Of a DNA stretch of 64,000 nucleotides, positions 33,061 through 44,690 are shown piece after piece. The stretch comes from Triticum aestivum (taxonomy: Eukaryota; Streptophyta; Magnoliopsida; Poales; Poaceae). The notes beneath the pieces are model-generated. The model did no database searches. It was not told the DNA's origin and saw only the letters and a list, made by a program, of their open reading frames with translations. Both the position numbers and the translations under genes were made by a program. Numbering within the stretch: the first letter of the stretch is position 1; the number at the start of each line of letters is the position of its first letter. The DNA lies in assembly GCF_018294505.1 (NCBI RefSeq), contig NC_057801.1:431362619-431426618 (forward strand), given 5' to 3'.

Positions 33061-33310
33061 CCGTGGAATCCTGTTTTGCGGTACGCCACACCCCTCCCGA
33101 TGAACAGGACCCCCGTTTCAACCGTAGCGCTCCAACACAAGTCCGCTTCCTCCGTTTTGCGGTACGCCACACCCCTCCCGATCAACAGGACCCCCATTTC
33201 GACCGTAGAAGGTCCGTTTCCTCCGTTTTGCGGTACGCCAGACCCCTCCCGATCAATGGAACCCCGTTCCAAACGTAGGAGGTCCGTTTCCTCTGTTCTG
33301 CAGTACGCCA
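33060..33310 (+). repeat. Subterminal about 71-bp tandem repeat
   Basis: TTTTGCGGTACGCCA(C/G)ACCCC plus TCCCGATCAACAGGACCCC and a GTAGGAGGTCCGTTTCCTCC tail occur about four times. This is the inverse of 5170-5500. Confidence 0.75.
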
Positions 33311-33669
33311 GGCCTCGTTTCCATCGCCTGTTCCGTCCAAGCCCTTCCGATGAACACGACGACGCATTCCGTTCCGACCCAGCCGGTTGGCTCCCCATGA
33401 ACACGACGACGATGCTGTTTCTCTGTTCCGACCCAGCCAATGTACACGAGCCCTGGCCATACGTATATATGCGTGAGTAGGCGTTTGAGACCCCACCCGT
33501 ATGTACACATACGTGGCCATATTTTCTTTCTTGCACCCTAGCCGTTGTACGTACGTGTACATGCTACGTGCGCGCCTCTACTACGACACGTGCGCGCCTC
33601 TACATCCACCAATATATATGTACGTACACGTTCGCGACTAGAATGACAATGCTACGTACGCTTCGACCA

Positions 33670-36060
33670 GGTGGGTCCCGACTATCAGACACTTCCTTGC
33701 GTGCGAAGATGTAGCTGGTGGGTCCCAGCTGTCAGGGGGGCGAACCGTTTTTTTTTGCCCGGACGCAATTCCTTGCATGCGAAGGTGTAGCTGGTGGGTC
33801 CCAGCAGTCATGGGGGAAATGTTTTTTCATGAAATACGGTGGCCTGTCCGGTGGGTCCCCGCTGTCAGGTGGAGGAATAATTATTTTGCGCATAATAAGG
33901 AGGCACTTCCTTGCGGCCGCCATGGACCCAGCTGTCAGCCTCTCCATGTACAATCCACATCCGATGGAATCCGTTCCTTGACCACGTTGACCACGCCACA
34001 CCGAGAGCAACAGGGCGGTGGACGACAGCGAGGCCTAGGAAGGGGACGACACGGAGTCGGGGATGACGCGACAGTGGATGCCCACACGTAGAGGAGTACG
34101 AGGGTTCACTAGTTCGCTGCAGTGTGAGGCTACCGTCGCCGCAGAATAACAGTTAACAGGGGGTGTGGATGAGTAGAGGGATGGCCTGGCCAGCGGTGGG
34201 AGTAGTAGGGGGCGGTGAGACCTTTGCCGTATCGCAGCCGGCCACGGGAGGCAGGAGCACGAGGCACGACTGACGCTGGTTTGGGCGGCTGGAGGAAGAA
34301 AACCAGAGGTTGAAGAAGCACTACGGCCGTTGGATGGACATCGTACGGTCATTGGAGCTAGAATCGTGCATATTGACTAAGTTGACAAAGCCCTCCGTCC
34401 CTGTCAACTTAGTAGGCCCACAAGTCAGCGGCGGTAACGTTTTTTTCGCGAAATACAGAGGGCCTTTTGGTGGGTCCCTGATGTCAGGTGGAGGAATCAT
34501 TATTTTGCGCGTAATAAGGAGGCATTTCCTTGCGTGCGGCCGTGGACCCAGCTGTTGGCCTCTCCACGTATAGTCCACTTCGGATGCATTTCGGTCGTTG
34601 ACCACGTTGACCAGGCCGCGCCGAGAGCACCAGGGCGGTGGACGACGGCGAGGCCTAGGAAGGGAACGAGACGGAGGCAGGGATGACTCAACAGTTGTTT
34701 CCCACGCGGAGGGGAGTACGACTGTACGAGGGTTTACTGGTTCGTCTGCCGTCGCCGGAGAATAACAGCAGGTGTGGGTGAGTAGAGGGATGGCTAGGCT
34801 AGCGATGTGAGTACGGTGGGGCGGTGAGGCCTGCGCAGCAGCACAGCCGGCCGCGGGTAGGAGGGAGCAGGCAGTCCCGTCGGCGCTTGTTTGAGCAGCT
34901 GGAGCAGGAAGAGCAGAGATTGAAGAAGCACGACGGCCGTTGGATGGAAATCCAACAGTCACTGCTTGTGGGTCAACCTTTTTTTTAGGAAAGCCTCAAA
35001 TCTGTGGAAAACATCATACAACCCATCTGCCATTATTTCTAATAATTTACAGCCCATTTGCTAATTCTTAAGGGTTTTTTGGAGCCCATATTCTTTTTGT
35101 TAGCATTACAGCCCATATTGTGGTCACGGTTAAAAAATTATATGAAATTTTGCATATTTCGGTGCGGTCCAAACTATTTTTAATCCCAAAATTTCGAGTC
35201 ACATTCAAACTGATTTTAAAAATAAATGTATATCAATATAAAGTCCAACATATTGTCCATGCATAAAAATCAATGCAATTTAAAATCTCGAAATGAAAAA
35301 AAAATTGAAACTAATTGCCGGTTTGATGTGTTTTAAAAATGTACAGCCCATTTCTCATTACTGATAGGCCATTTTCTCGGCCAGCCGAATGAAGCTCTCC
35401 TCGTCTTGAAAGATTTGCAGCAAAACAGGCCTGACAAAGCGACTTACTTGGCAAATCACAAAAAACTGGGTTGTGGCCATGGACCCAGTTGTTAGCCTCT
35501 CCACGTACAGTACTCTTCCGATGGAAGTCGGTCGTTGACCACGTTGACCACGCCGCGCCGAGAGCACCACGGCGGTGGACGACGGCGCGGCCTAGGAAGG
35601 GGACGACGTGGAGCCGGGGAAGACGCGACAGTGGATGCCCACGCGTAGAGGAGTATGAGGGTTCACTCGTTCGGCTACGGTGTGAGGTTTCCATCACCGC
35701 AGAATAATAGGGGGTGTGGGTGAGTGGAGGGATGGCCTGGCTAGCAGCGGGAGTAGTAGGGGGCGGTGAGGCCTCCGCGGCATCACAACCGGCCACGGGA
35801 GGCAGGAGCAGGCGGCACGACCGGCGCTGCTTTGGGCGGCTAGAGCAAGAAGACCAGAGGTTGAAGAAGCACGATGGCCGTTGGATGGACATCGTATGGT
35901 CATTACATCTAGAATCGTTCATATTGACTAAGTTGACAAAGCCCTCCGTCCCCGTCAACTTAGTGGGCCCAACTGTCAGCCTCTCCACGTACAGTATACT
36001 TCCGATGGAAGTCGTTCCTTGACCACGTTGACCACGCTGAGTTCCGTTGCATGCATGTGT
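33670..36060 (+). repeat. Internal modules of CACTA element 2
   Basis: The inverse of the left-arm modules occurs at about 33950-34120, 34560-34740 and 35490-35670. TATTTTGCGC(A/G)TAATAAGGAGG copies occur near 33880 and 34500. ACCACGTTGACCACGCCGC-type words recur at each module edge. Confidence 0.65.
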
Positions 36061-36449
36061 CCATGGGTGTGGTGCGTCTCCACTGTCAGCCTCTCACGTA
36101 CAGTCATATTCGCAGTGATAGCCTAGCCGGTGGTGGGGTTGCGCTTCACAGTGATGCGTGCTAAGCAGAGCCGCTAGCCGCCGGAGGCCGGACTAGGCAG
36201 TCCCGGCGACGCTGGAGGAAGAAGACGAGAGATTGAAGGTGCATGTCGGCTGTTGGATATAAATCCAATGGTTGTAGATGTCACAATCATTTGTTGACCA
36301 AGTTGACAACTCCCTGCGTAGGCTTCGACCTATTGGCCCACATGTCAGCATGCAAAAATGTGGCATATATTTAACCCATGTTTTCTAGAATGTACAGTCC
36401 ATTTGCTAGGCTGGGTGAACAAATAATTTCGCATCAATCATGCCCATTT

Positions 36450-36612
36450 ATATTTTCTAAGAAATCCCAGCCCATTTTCACTTCCTTGAAATACACAAAT
36501 TAGCTGGGCTCGTTATATTTTCTAAGAAATCCCAGCCCATTTTCACTTCCTTGAAATACACGAATTAGCTAGGCTCGCTATATTTTCTAAGAAATCCCAG
36601 CCCATTTATACA
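36450..36612 (+). repeat. Tandem repeat, about 64 bp, 2.5 copies
   Basis: The unit TATATTTTCTAAGAAATCCC plus AGCCCATTTTCACTTCCTTG and AAATACACAAATTAGCTGGG occurs near 36451 and 36516, with a partial third copy near 36580. The copies differ at only a few bases. Confidence 0.85.
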
Positions 36613-36620
36613 CGAATCCC

Positions 36621-36938
36621 AGCCCATGTCGAGAAGCACTAGCGTTGAGTGAGGACCTGGACCTGGAAAGAGTACATATTGCTACCGATTGTCTGAGAGT
36701 CGTCCGGGAAATCGAAGCACCAAAGAACCTTGGTGGACATTGTATGGTGTTTCATGAGATCAAAGAACGAAGCAATTTATTTAGGGCTTGTCTTTTTAGT
36801 CACGAACAACGCGAATGTAATGAGGAGCCTCATAGACTAGCACGCATGGCTATGTCTCTTGATATAGGTAGGCATGTGTGGCTTGATGCACCACCTGCTC
36901 ATTTATGTATCCCTGTAAGCATTGAACTTAGGCAATAA
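36621..36938 (+). pseudogene. RNase H-like (RVT_3 type) C-terminal fragment
   Basis: The frame reads CREALALSEDLDLERVHIAT, DCLRVVREI, EIKERSNLFRACLFSHEQRE and CNEEPHRLARMAMSLDIGRH, ending HVWLDAPPAHLCIP...ELRQ with TAA. That is the C-terminal half of the plant RNase H-like domain: the A.L.L...G...V..E/D.D block, then the N..A..LA block with its final His/Asp region. Such domains end plant LINE reverse transcriptases and also occur as many stand-alone copies. The N-terminal half with the first catalytic Asp is absent. The fragment follows directly on GCCCA-type repeats and may have been carried by the CACTA element. Confidence 0.65.
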
Positions 36939-38339
36939 AGTGCGTTGTGATTCTCAAAAAACAAAATGTTGGGCTTGTTATATATACAATGTTATGTTAG
37001 AAGGAGCAATTAATATCAAAGAATAAACCAGAGAGGCACATTTTTTTATATATAATTAATAAATTAATGAGTTATTTCTCAAAATAAAAATGAGAGCGTT
37101 ATTATTAAATTGGTCCTTAAAATCTTCGCAAGCTTTTGTACGCAATCACTAGGATTTTCCTTGCCTGTGAGTCAAAAACAACCAGGATTTTCCTTGCCAA
37201 CTTCCGTTAAACATTTACTTTTATAAGTTAATAACATGTGGGATGTTTTTATAATGTATATAAAAGTCTCTATAAAATATACGATAATAGTAAAATATAA
37301 ATATATACAATGTGGTTAGAAGGGAAAACATAAATTGGACACAGCATTATTATTCTTATATATAGATAAATATAACAGAGACCTGCGTTTTGTTAAAAAA
37401 TACATTGGGCTGCCGATCTTTAAGAAAAAGCCCATAGGCCGGTATGGACCTCAAAAAATAAGTTGAAACCACTGTCTCCGTATGTCGTGGGCTACGCATG
37501 TTAAAATACAAAACCTAGGCCTAGCTGATACTTGTTCGCCCGCTGGAAAAAAATGATACCAGATCCCCGAGCGAACTGGATTAAAGAGGGGGCCGGCGGC
37601 ACGACTGAAGAAGCACATCAGGAGCGATTTTTTTTCTTCAGTGGATGGCTCTCGATAGTGTTTTTTTACTTGCCTCTGCACCATATAACTTGTATTTTTT
37701 AGCCTCCCAGTCTGTCGTGGTGGACCAGCAGCCCATTTGTTGGGTGGGCCAACCTACAGAAACTAGCACTCGATTTTTTAACAAGCCCCCAAAACAACAC
37801 AGTACTATGTTTGTTTTGAGGATGAAAACAATATGGCAGGGGTTGACCAGGGGAGAGGGGAAGACAGAGTAATAAAAAGATTAAAAAGAGCTGATGCGCC
37901 GTTGCTACCCTAACAAAGCAGGTGCAATTCTTCTCAGGAAGAACGTGTGCCATTGACACCCACACGTCACATACCCCACAGTAGGCGTACTAATAAGTTC
38001 ACACACAAATACAACAGAAAAGGTAAACATTCGTATCAAACTCAGGTTCACAGGACACGTTCATATTCATAGCCAACATTCACTATCAACAACTCAAAAG
38101 ATTCATAGATCACACAACAATATTCATGCATAATTCACAAAAAGATTCAGATATACACATGTTCAGTATGTTTATGCATCCAAATGATTGAGATCACAAC
38201 CAATATGATCCATGGACGAACTTTAATTACCTAGGGTACAGACTGGTAAATGGTGTTCAGTCAGAGGTACTTCTTGCTAAAATTAGTTCTTGTACGAGTA
38301 AACTTTTGAGTACATAAGAGGCAGCATAGACAATCTGAA
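36939..38339. other. No gene seen
   Basis: It is AT-rich with scattered GGGCT/AGCCCA words at 36965, 37410 and 37730, similar to those in the CACTA elements. No convincing frame or boundary was found. Confidence 0.4.
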
Positions 38340-38509
38340 CTTTGCTTGTAGGTTTATCCTCAAATAGTGGCCTCGTGCGGAGCGAGGTTTGAGCAACTTG
38401 GCCACTACTTTCATCCAACTAGTTTACTGGCTCATCTTGGTCCTGTAGCTCGCCAAAATTCTACATTGCAGACGAGAAAGGAGGCAGTTGAGAAAATGAA
38501 CCACCCAAA

Positions 38510-40820
38510 TTTTTTGTGCAGTTCAACTGAAATGGAGCATCCCTGGCGTGCAGACTGATTAAGTGCCTGATGAATATATGCGTCAACCAACTTGTCTGGA
38601 ATCTTTAGACTCCATGCCATACAGTCCGCTACCATATCTGTCGATATCCAAAAGGCACAAGTTGGGACCAAAGACTGGACTGTGTTCTTCTGGGCTATGC
38701 GCCAAGCAATATTTTTGGCGTTCACTCTCCTAATACTTGGGAGTTTGACAACTAGTTGACGCCGGTTGATACTCGAATGAATATAGGCACTTCTTGTCAA
38801 CATCGATGCTTGTCCGAGTGTACATGGCAGCAACATAAGTATTTGTCCATCTGATCATTTTGTGCAGTTCTACTGAAATCACACAATGCAATGATTTGCC
38901 TGCGAGTTTAGGCTCCAAGTTACTCCTTTATAAAATCGGCAAACAGTATCACAATACCAAATTACCAATACATGACAAGCACAATAATCAGGATAAAGCC
39001 CAGTACCAACCTGTGTGAGGTAGCATATCAATTACTATTTCCTTTCACTGGAAGTCGAGATAAGAGACTAACAGGAAACGAAGCAAGCAAGCAAGCCGAG
39101 ACAAAGCGACTGCATGAAGGGAAGGAAGCAGTCGAGGCAATGAAGCACCCATAGTTCTTATGCAGTCCCACCAAAATCGAGCATCCCTATTGGCACATAT
39201 ATTGAGAGAGTGAGATTACTGTAATAGTGGGACTAGTTGATGAAACATACACTAACAAACAGAAGCACCCTCGTTATCTTAATGGGTAAAGTTAGCAACA
39301 TAGTAGTCTTGCTTAAAGAGAGGTATTAGTTTATTTAATCAGTGCCAATTAGCTCAACACTCAAAACATTGCCATGTATCATAAGTTGCAAAACTTTAAC
39401 GTGCAAAGATAAAGGAGTTTCTCATGATAGTAGCAACATAGTAGCACAATACATATATAGGTACAACAAACTAATATGGCTGAAGGCCTTAGGCTGGTAC
39501 CAACCTGAGCAAAATATGCTTATTCAAGTAATTCCAGAAGAGATGATAAAGCACTCACTGGAATCACTCAATAGTATATATTTTTGTGCACTTCCAATGT
39601 ATGGTTGAAATAACTCTTGTTTACCAGTGGTGAGATTATATCGAAAGATTATCAAGAACTTCTAGCAGAGTTAAAGCACTGGTTGGGATATAGCTCATTG
39701 TATTCTCTAGTGCAGTTCCACTAAAATGTACGATTGGCACAACATGATCCCTGTTTGCACAAGTAGGAAAAAGGTGAAACCTTCATTAGCTTAGTGAGAA
39801 AGGATAGAAATACAATAGCATTATTATGTCATGACACTACCAAGATTCCCTCCCTGCTCCACCACATGATTCACCTCCAGATACATATATACACATACAT
39901 GATTCAGCATAGGGTGCTACTAAAGATTTGTTTAACTCTGACGGGAAAATTAGGCAGCAATAAATTAGTGCTACTTAAGTACTCCTAATTAATTAAGTGA
40001 CCTTGCAGGAGAGACGACAGAAGTGGAAGGACTCCCTGGAGGATCGTCTTACATGTAAGGGAGACATGCCGGAGCCCTTGAATGGCATCGACTGAGGCCT
40101 CGGCTTCAGCAAGATCAACTTCGCACTGTTGATCATGTAGAGCTGGGTCACACATGCATCGAGAATACGGTTAATTAGTATGATGTGTCGTTAAGCCAAG
40201 TACTACTATGCTGCATTTCTCTATCTATCTCTACTCTATTATCTATTACTCTTATACTCTTACAAAAAACAGATTTGGTGATCTTGTTGTTAAGTGCATC
40301 TTGATGTTACGTGCAACGAACGAGCATCTTGCTAGTCTTCCAAGTAAATTAAGACTAGTAGCAACACAGCAATACAACACCACTAGCAAGATGTCAGGAT
40401 AACATAGGACGGTACCATCGTGTGATCTTCTTCATTTCCTCCTCCTCCTCCTCCTCCTTCTTCTTCTTCTTCTTCCTCTTCATGCTCTGTTTCTCTTTCT
40501 CCTCACCAGTTGGTGAAACCAAGTACATGATTGGCCTTCTAGTTCAGAATTGGTTTTGTCAGTGAGGGAGTACAAGTGTACTAGTAAAAAATAGCATTAT
40601 TTTCTCATGGCAGTCGGAAAATAGAGATGAACACATGCATTAAATATCATTCTTACCTAAAGGAAGGTTATGGCGCCAATATGGATGATGAGGATTGGAA
40701 CACAGATCTCCCTTTGTGCAGTTCCACCAAAATGAACCAACTGTTCCATTCTGACATTCCAGTTAAACAGCACAAAAGTCACTTCTTTTAAGAAGAGTTT
40801 TGTGCAGTGCACCAAAAGGT
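38510..40820 (-). repeat. Dispersed TTTTGGTGGAACTGCACAA motif, seven copies
   Basis: In plus orientation the word is TTGTGCAGTTCCACCAAAAT. It occurs near 38514, 38860, 39159, 39584 (partial), 39709, 40714 and 40798. Two copies (38465-38545, 39112-39190) lie within longer repeats of about 80 bp that begin (A)AGGAGGCAGTTGAG. Confidence 0.7.
40435..40482 (+). repeat. (CCT)n/(CTT)n microsatellite
   Basis: A run of TCC triplets passes into TTC triplets, purely pyrimidine. Confidence 0.9.
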
Positions 40821-41349
40821 CACAACAGCAACTAGGTGAATTGGATATCCCTGTTTGCACAAAAAGGTACAGAGGAAACAGTCAGAGTCTCAAACAATTA
40901 CAGGCAAAAACATTTGGCTAAACTTGTCGTGGCTTATAACAGTGGCATGGCTTCATTTTTACCAGGGACATTAGATTAAGAACAGCTAAATATTTGGTAT
41001 AAGGGCATGGGATAGTGGATGCACCAGCAGTCCAGCACCATGTACGTAAACAGGGGCATAAAGTGGTGATTCATAGTTTGTTCCCCCGAGAAACAAACAT
41101 CCAAGAAACATATCTGGGCTAGTCCCATTTTTGTTCACTCTAGCCACCTACTCCTATGTGTGGATAGCAAATCTAGTCTTGGTCATACCACTGTGTACAG
41201 CATTACCCCTATATTTCCCTTTTCGACCAAGATACCGGTTGGATGACTAGTCTGTTCTACTTTCACCCCCTTTCCTTCCTGTTTGTACCAAGTCCAATGT
41301 ACATACTAAATTCCCCCACCCCCACTTTATTTCTTGTTTGAACCAAGTA

Positions 41350-41450
41350 CTCCCTCCGTCTAGAATTACTTGTCATCAAAATGGATGTGTCCAGAACTAA
41401 AATACATCTAGATACATCCATTTCAATGACAAGTTTTCGGACGGAGGGAG
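41350..41450. mobile_element. Stowaway MITE, complete
   Basis: It is 101 bp with inverted ends CTCCCTCCGTC.../...GACGGAGGGAG and is flanked by TA at 41348-41349 and 41451-41452. The two halves pair well (ACTTGTCAT..AAATGGATGT with ACATCCATTT..ATGACAAGT). Confidence 0.92.
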
Positions 41451-41966
41451 TACAAGATTCGACTCCATGAAGTAGCTTTACCTCTAACAAGAGAAGAAAA
41501 AAATACTAGGTGACGTTGGACCATCCGATCGAGAGGGGCTGAGAGGTAGAAAATGATGCACATGCAGCGACGTAGCGAGCTGGGGAGGTAGAGCTAAGGC
41601 AGTTTCGAACAAAGATATACCGGAAGGTCGTCGGGATGTGGATAGGTGGGCGGCCGGAGGCCGGATCCGCCCATAGGCAACAACGAAGGGATCGGAGGAC
41701 CTCCCGCGCCGGCGCTCGGCCAGAGATAACGGTGCGGCCGGCAGTGGGTCTCCTCCCTCGCTGTCGACGACGGCCTAAATGCTGCCCCTCCTCCCCTTCA
41801 CCGGTGGAGGGAGATACATCCGGATCTATAACCAGCGGTGAGGATAGAAAGCCAGTGTTTTTTGAAGGGAGAAAGCCAGTGATACTACCCCTATCTTGTT
41901 TAGATCTGGAGAGGATAAGAGTGTGTGAATAGAGCAACCCTAGCAAGCAAGCGCGGAGGCTCCGGC

Positions 41967-41976
41967 CTATATATAC
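41967..41976 (-). promoter_or_regulatory. TATA-like box of the possible minus-strand unit
   Basis: The minus strand reads GTATATATAG. It is placed about 30 bp before a 5' UTR-like sequence. No other core element was judged. Confidence 0.35.
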
Positions 41977-41989
41977 ATAGTGGGGTAGT

Positions 41990-42558
41990 TTTCCTTTTTC
42001 ACTCCATCAAAACAATCGTTTAAAATTGTGTACTACTACATGCCAGGTCGCGGTTTTTTTAGTTGTTGATTGTTTTTTGAGATAGCTACCCGCTTGTTCC
42101 AAGTGGTGTTACGGTGTGCCAGGTCGCACTTTGTATCATTCTAGTCTGGTACTACAAGTCCCTCCATTAAATGAACAACCACCCCCTTGTAAAAATTGTG
42201 AACAAGCCCACGGCTAAAATTAGCGGAAACGTGGGTTGCCCCAACATGCATTATTATTTATATTTTCTACTCCACATGTCATAGACACAAAAATAATGTG
42301 TCATAGACACAAAAATTGTGGCAAGATTCCCTTAGGCAAGCCAAAGTGTGTCTAACAATTTGAGCAACTCAGGTTAGGCAAGTGTGGCAAGTGTGGGAAA
42401 AATAATGTGGCAACATAAGACAAACATAGTCACAATCCAAACAGCCCCATAATTTTTTGTGACATGCATGAAAATTTGGTTAGTTAAATTTATAGTCAAA
42501 ATTTGGCAAGGTGCATCAAATCAACACATGCAAGTCACGGCATGCATGCATGCGTTGT
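41990..42558. other. No gene seen; upstream of the possible promoter
   Basis: TGCCAGGTCGC occurs twice (about 42041 and 42118) and ATAGACACAAAAAT twice (about 42282 and 42303). No coding frame was seen. Confidence 0.4.
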
Positions 42559-42559
42559 A

Positions 42560-42671
42560 CTCCCTTCGTTTCCAAATATAAGTCTTTTTAGAGATTGCAA
42601 CAAGTGACTACATACGAAGCAGAATATGTCTACATACGAAGTAGTCCATTTGAAATGTGTAAAAAGACTTA
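42560..42671. mobile_element. Stowaway MITE, interrupted and truncated
   Basis: It starts after TA with CTCCCTTCGTTTCCAAATAT and AAGTCTTTTTAGAGATT, and ends AAAAAGACTTA before the Tourist element at 42672. Only TAT remains beyond it (about 42949), so the final 15-20 bp including the second GGAGGGAG are lost. Confidence 0.75.
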
Positions 42672-42945
42672 GGCTGGCCATAGTGGGGGTAACATAAGTA
42701 GTACCATGCGCTTGGGACTCGCAAACATGCTTATGTGGCAGGCAATTAAAGAAGAGAGAGATGGTTATAGTAACATAGGTAGATACCGTAACAAAATAAA
42801 TGTGATGCTACTATGTGTCATGCATGTCAATAAATGAGACCACCTATGATACTAATCTATGATACTATGCACTATAGAGATAAGTAACATAGACTAGTAA
42901 CATATGCATGTTACTAGTCTAAGTTACTCCCCACTATGACCAGCC
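42672..42945. mobile_element. Tourist (Harbinger-type) MITE, complete
   Basis: It is 274 bp with ends GGCTGGCCATAGTGGGGGTA.../...TTACTCCCCACTATGACCAGCC and is flanked by the 3-bp duplication TTA (42669-42671, 42946-42948). It inserted in the Stowaway MITE. Confidence 0.88.
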
Positions 42946-42948
42946 TTA

Positions 42949-43610
42949 TATCGAGTGCAGTGCTTTGATGTGTCGCGTCAACTCGTACAAGACTGAGAAA
43001 TTTGATTACTACAACGCCCTCTCCCTTGCGGACTGAACTCCGGTGCCTTAACTGCACCTGCCTTTGGCTGCATGACAGGAGGGCCAACCACCTGTTGGGC
43101 CCACCAGTCATAGACGCAAAGGCAGGAGCAGTAAGTAGAAGCTTTCGCTACACGCTATCCCTCCCGCATGAGGTGGACGGACATGCAGCAGTGGATTCGA
43201 TACTATAGAAGTAGGAGTAACATCATTGTTCGTCTTCTCGAAGAGGCGAAGAGCCAAGCGCAACCCGAACGTGGCAGTTGCGAACGCTCGTGTGGTGCGG
43301 TGCCTTGGAGCATGCATATAGTAGCCAGGCTCTTGCATGAGACAAAATTGCTATTGGTTAACAATTAAACTCCATCATCCATTGGTTGATACTCATTCTG
43401 CATAGGTCCACGCGCTTAGCACCGTTTCCTCCTGGGGTCACCAATGTTTATTTGCTAATTAATAGCATTGCTTGCAATGAACTAGCCATTGCAATTCATT
43501 AAAAGCATGCACACCTCTCATCTCTTACTGGTTGATATGTCAAGAAACAAGAAACAAGGTAGAAGTTAATGCACCGCGCCTAAGTGTTTTGGGACTATTT
43601 GGTTTTCGTA
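42949..43610. other. No gene seen
   Basis: Mixed sequence with short open frames only. No domain, element end or repeat was recognised. Confidence 0.4.
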
Positions 43611-43804
43611 AGATGACTTACACACCTAGACGGAGGGAGTAGTATAGCCCTGTAAACCAGAAAGGAGTATTTGCCTTTCTAGAGATTTCAACAAATGACT
43701 AGACTACACCGCGTGCAACCATGCAGTACTCCCTCCCTGCCGGTTTATAGGGCTCAAATATCAAATCTCATGAACCAAGGCATTTTGCGATTGGAGGAAT
43801 GTAC
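43611..43804. mobile_element. Cluster of Stowaway MITE remnants
   Basis: The end of one element (CACCTAGACGGAGGGAGTA, to 43641) is followed by an internal piece of another (TCTAGAGATTTCAACAAATG, about 43679). Then comes the start of a third (CTCCCTCCCTGCCGGTTTAT from 43729), cut at about 43804. Confidence 0.6.
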
Positions 43805-43819
43805 TACCTCCATCTAAGT

Positions 43820-44690
43820 TGTCGGATTTCGGGTTCTGGCAGACCCTCTAGGTTCGAACTCTGGGGTGCGCGCGGAAATCGCACCTCCTACCTACCTATG
43901 TCTCATCGCCTCGCAAAGATCTAAACTACACGAAGAACAACACAAGGGACACAAGGTTTATACTAGTTCGGGCCACCATTGTGGTGTAATCCCCTACTCT
44001 AGTTTGTGGTGTGGTGGATTGCCTCAGGGACTGATGATGAACAATACAAGGAAGAACTGCCTCACGAGGGGAGGAGTTCTTGTGGTGGTGGATCTCTAGA
44101 TGCCACTGGACTGATTCATCTCTCCCTACTCTTGTGGTGGCTAGTCCTATTTATAGAGCAAGGCCCTGGTCCTCTTCCCAAATATTGAGCGGGAAGGGCG
44201 CCAAGCCATTTTGAAGGGGAACATCTAGTACACTTATCCTGACTAAAGTTGGTCATCGCCTGCCAAAGACTCTGACGATGACGCCGGCTTGGGCTCCACG
44301 ATGACCTCCATCCTGCCATTCTGCTGGTCTTGGTCTTGTTGCACCAAAATGGTTGCCTTTGCTTGATACTCTTGCCTGCGCTTGCTCCCTTTGCACCAAA
44401 GAGGAAACAAGGACTCTGCGCAGGCCGGCGCCCGCCCGGCTTTGGTCGTCATGGCTTGCGTCACGGGCACCTCGTGAGGTACCCCGCCTTGATCTCTCCG
44501 CCTCCTCGCGAGCCAGCCTGACGAGGCCGTGTTTGAGGAAGCTTCCCGTTGTCCGCCCCGTGAGGCTTGGCCCCTCGCGAGGGTCTTGAGTTTGTGTTGA
44601 TGAAGATGGGCCGTACTGGGCCAGTCCTTGAGCCACGCCGCAGGCTGCAGGCAGGCAAGTCTGGGTACCCTCGTTCCCAGAACACCGACA
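43820..44690 (-). repeat. 3' LTR of Tat-type element 2
   Basis: It starts TGTCGGATTTCGGG and ends AGAACACCGACA. The polypurine tract (minus strand GGGCCCGGGGGCTAC) adjoins at 44691-44705. Confidence 0.85.

Larger units (their letters stand above)
32174..36420 (+). mobile_element. CACTA element 2, inverted copy of the arm at 2400-6348
   Basis: CACTACAAAAAAAGACAC begins at 32174, preceded by TTT as a possible target duplication. Terminal region, subterminal arrays and internal modules follow in the same order as in the left arm read backwards. The element inserted into the transposon gene of CACTA element 1. No transposase and no GTAGTG far end were found up to 43 kb, so the right boundary is uncertain; the stated end is where module similarity fades. 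Confidence 0.7.
38340..41945 (-). ncRNA. Possible minus-strand transcription unit, apparently non-coding
   Basis: A TATA-like CTATATATAC at 41967-41976 lies about 30 bp upstream of CTAGGGTTGCTCTATTCACA, a sequence like a cereal 5' UTR start. The next 320 bases on the minus strand are GC-rich and exon-like. They end in CTTCCG|GTATATC near 41622, a possible splice donor. The first ATG there opens only 14 codons. Downstream, at least seven copies of a GTGGAACTGCACAA-type motif are spread over 2.3 kb. No protein domain was recognised. This could be a long non-coding RNA, a decayed gene, or cargo of the CACTA element. It rests on promoter-like appearance only. Confidence 0.3.

Noticed and set aside
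36450..36612. Possible CRISPR-like array
   Set aside because: The repeats are directly adjacent without unique spacers, and the DNA is plant nuclear.
37645..37965. Possible small gene on either strand
   Set aside because: No conserved motif, splice sites or promoter; base composition equals the surrounding non-coding DNA.
40061..40140. Minus-strand frame EVDLAEAEASVDAIQGLRHV as a leucine-rich exon
   Set aside because: It is short, lacks a clear pair of splice sites, and I could not match it to any family. It is kept only as part of the possible transcription unit.
41506..41946. 146-codon minus-strand ORF at the putative promoter
   Set aside because: It has no ATG at its beginning and lies in sequence that looks like a GC-rich 5' UTR. 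The first real ATG gives only 14 codons.
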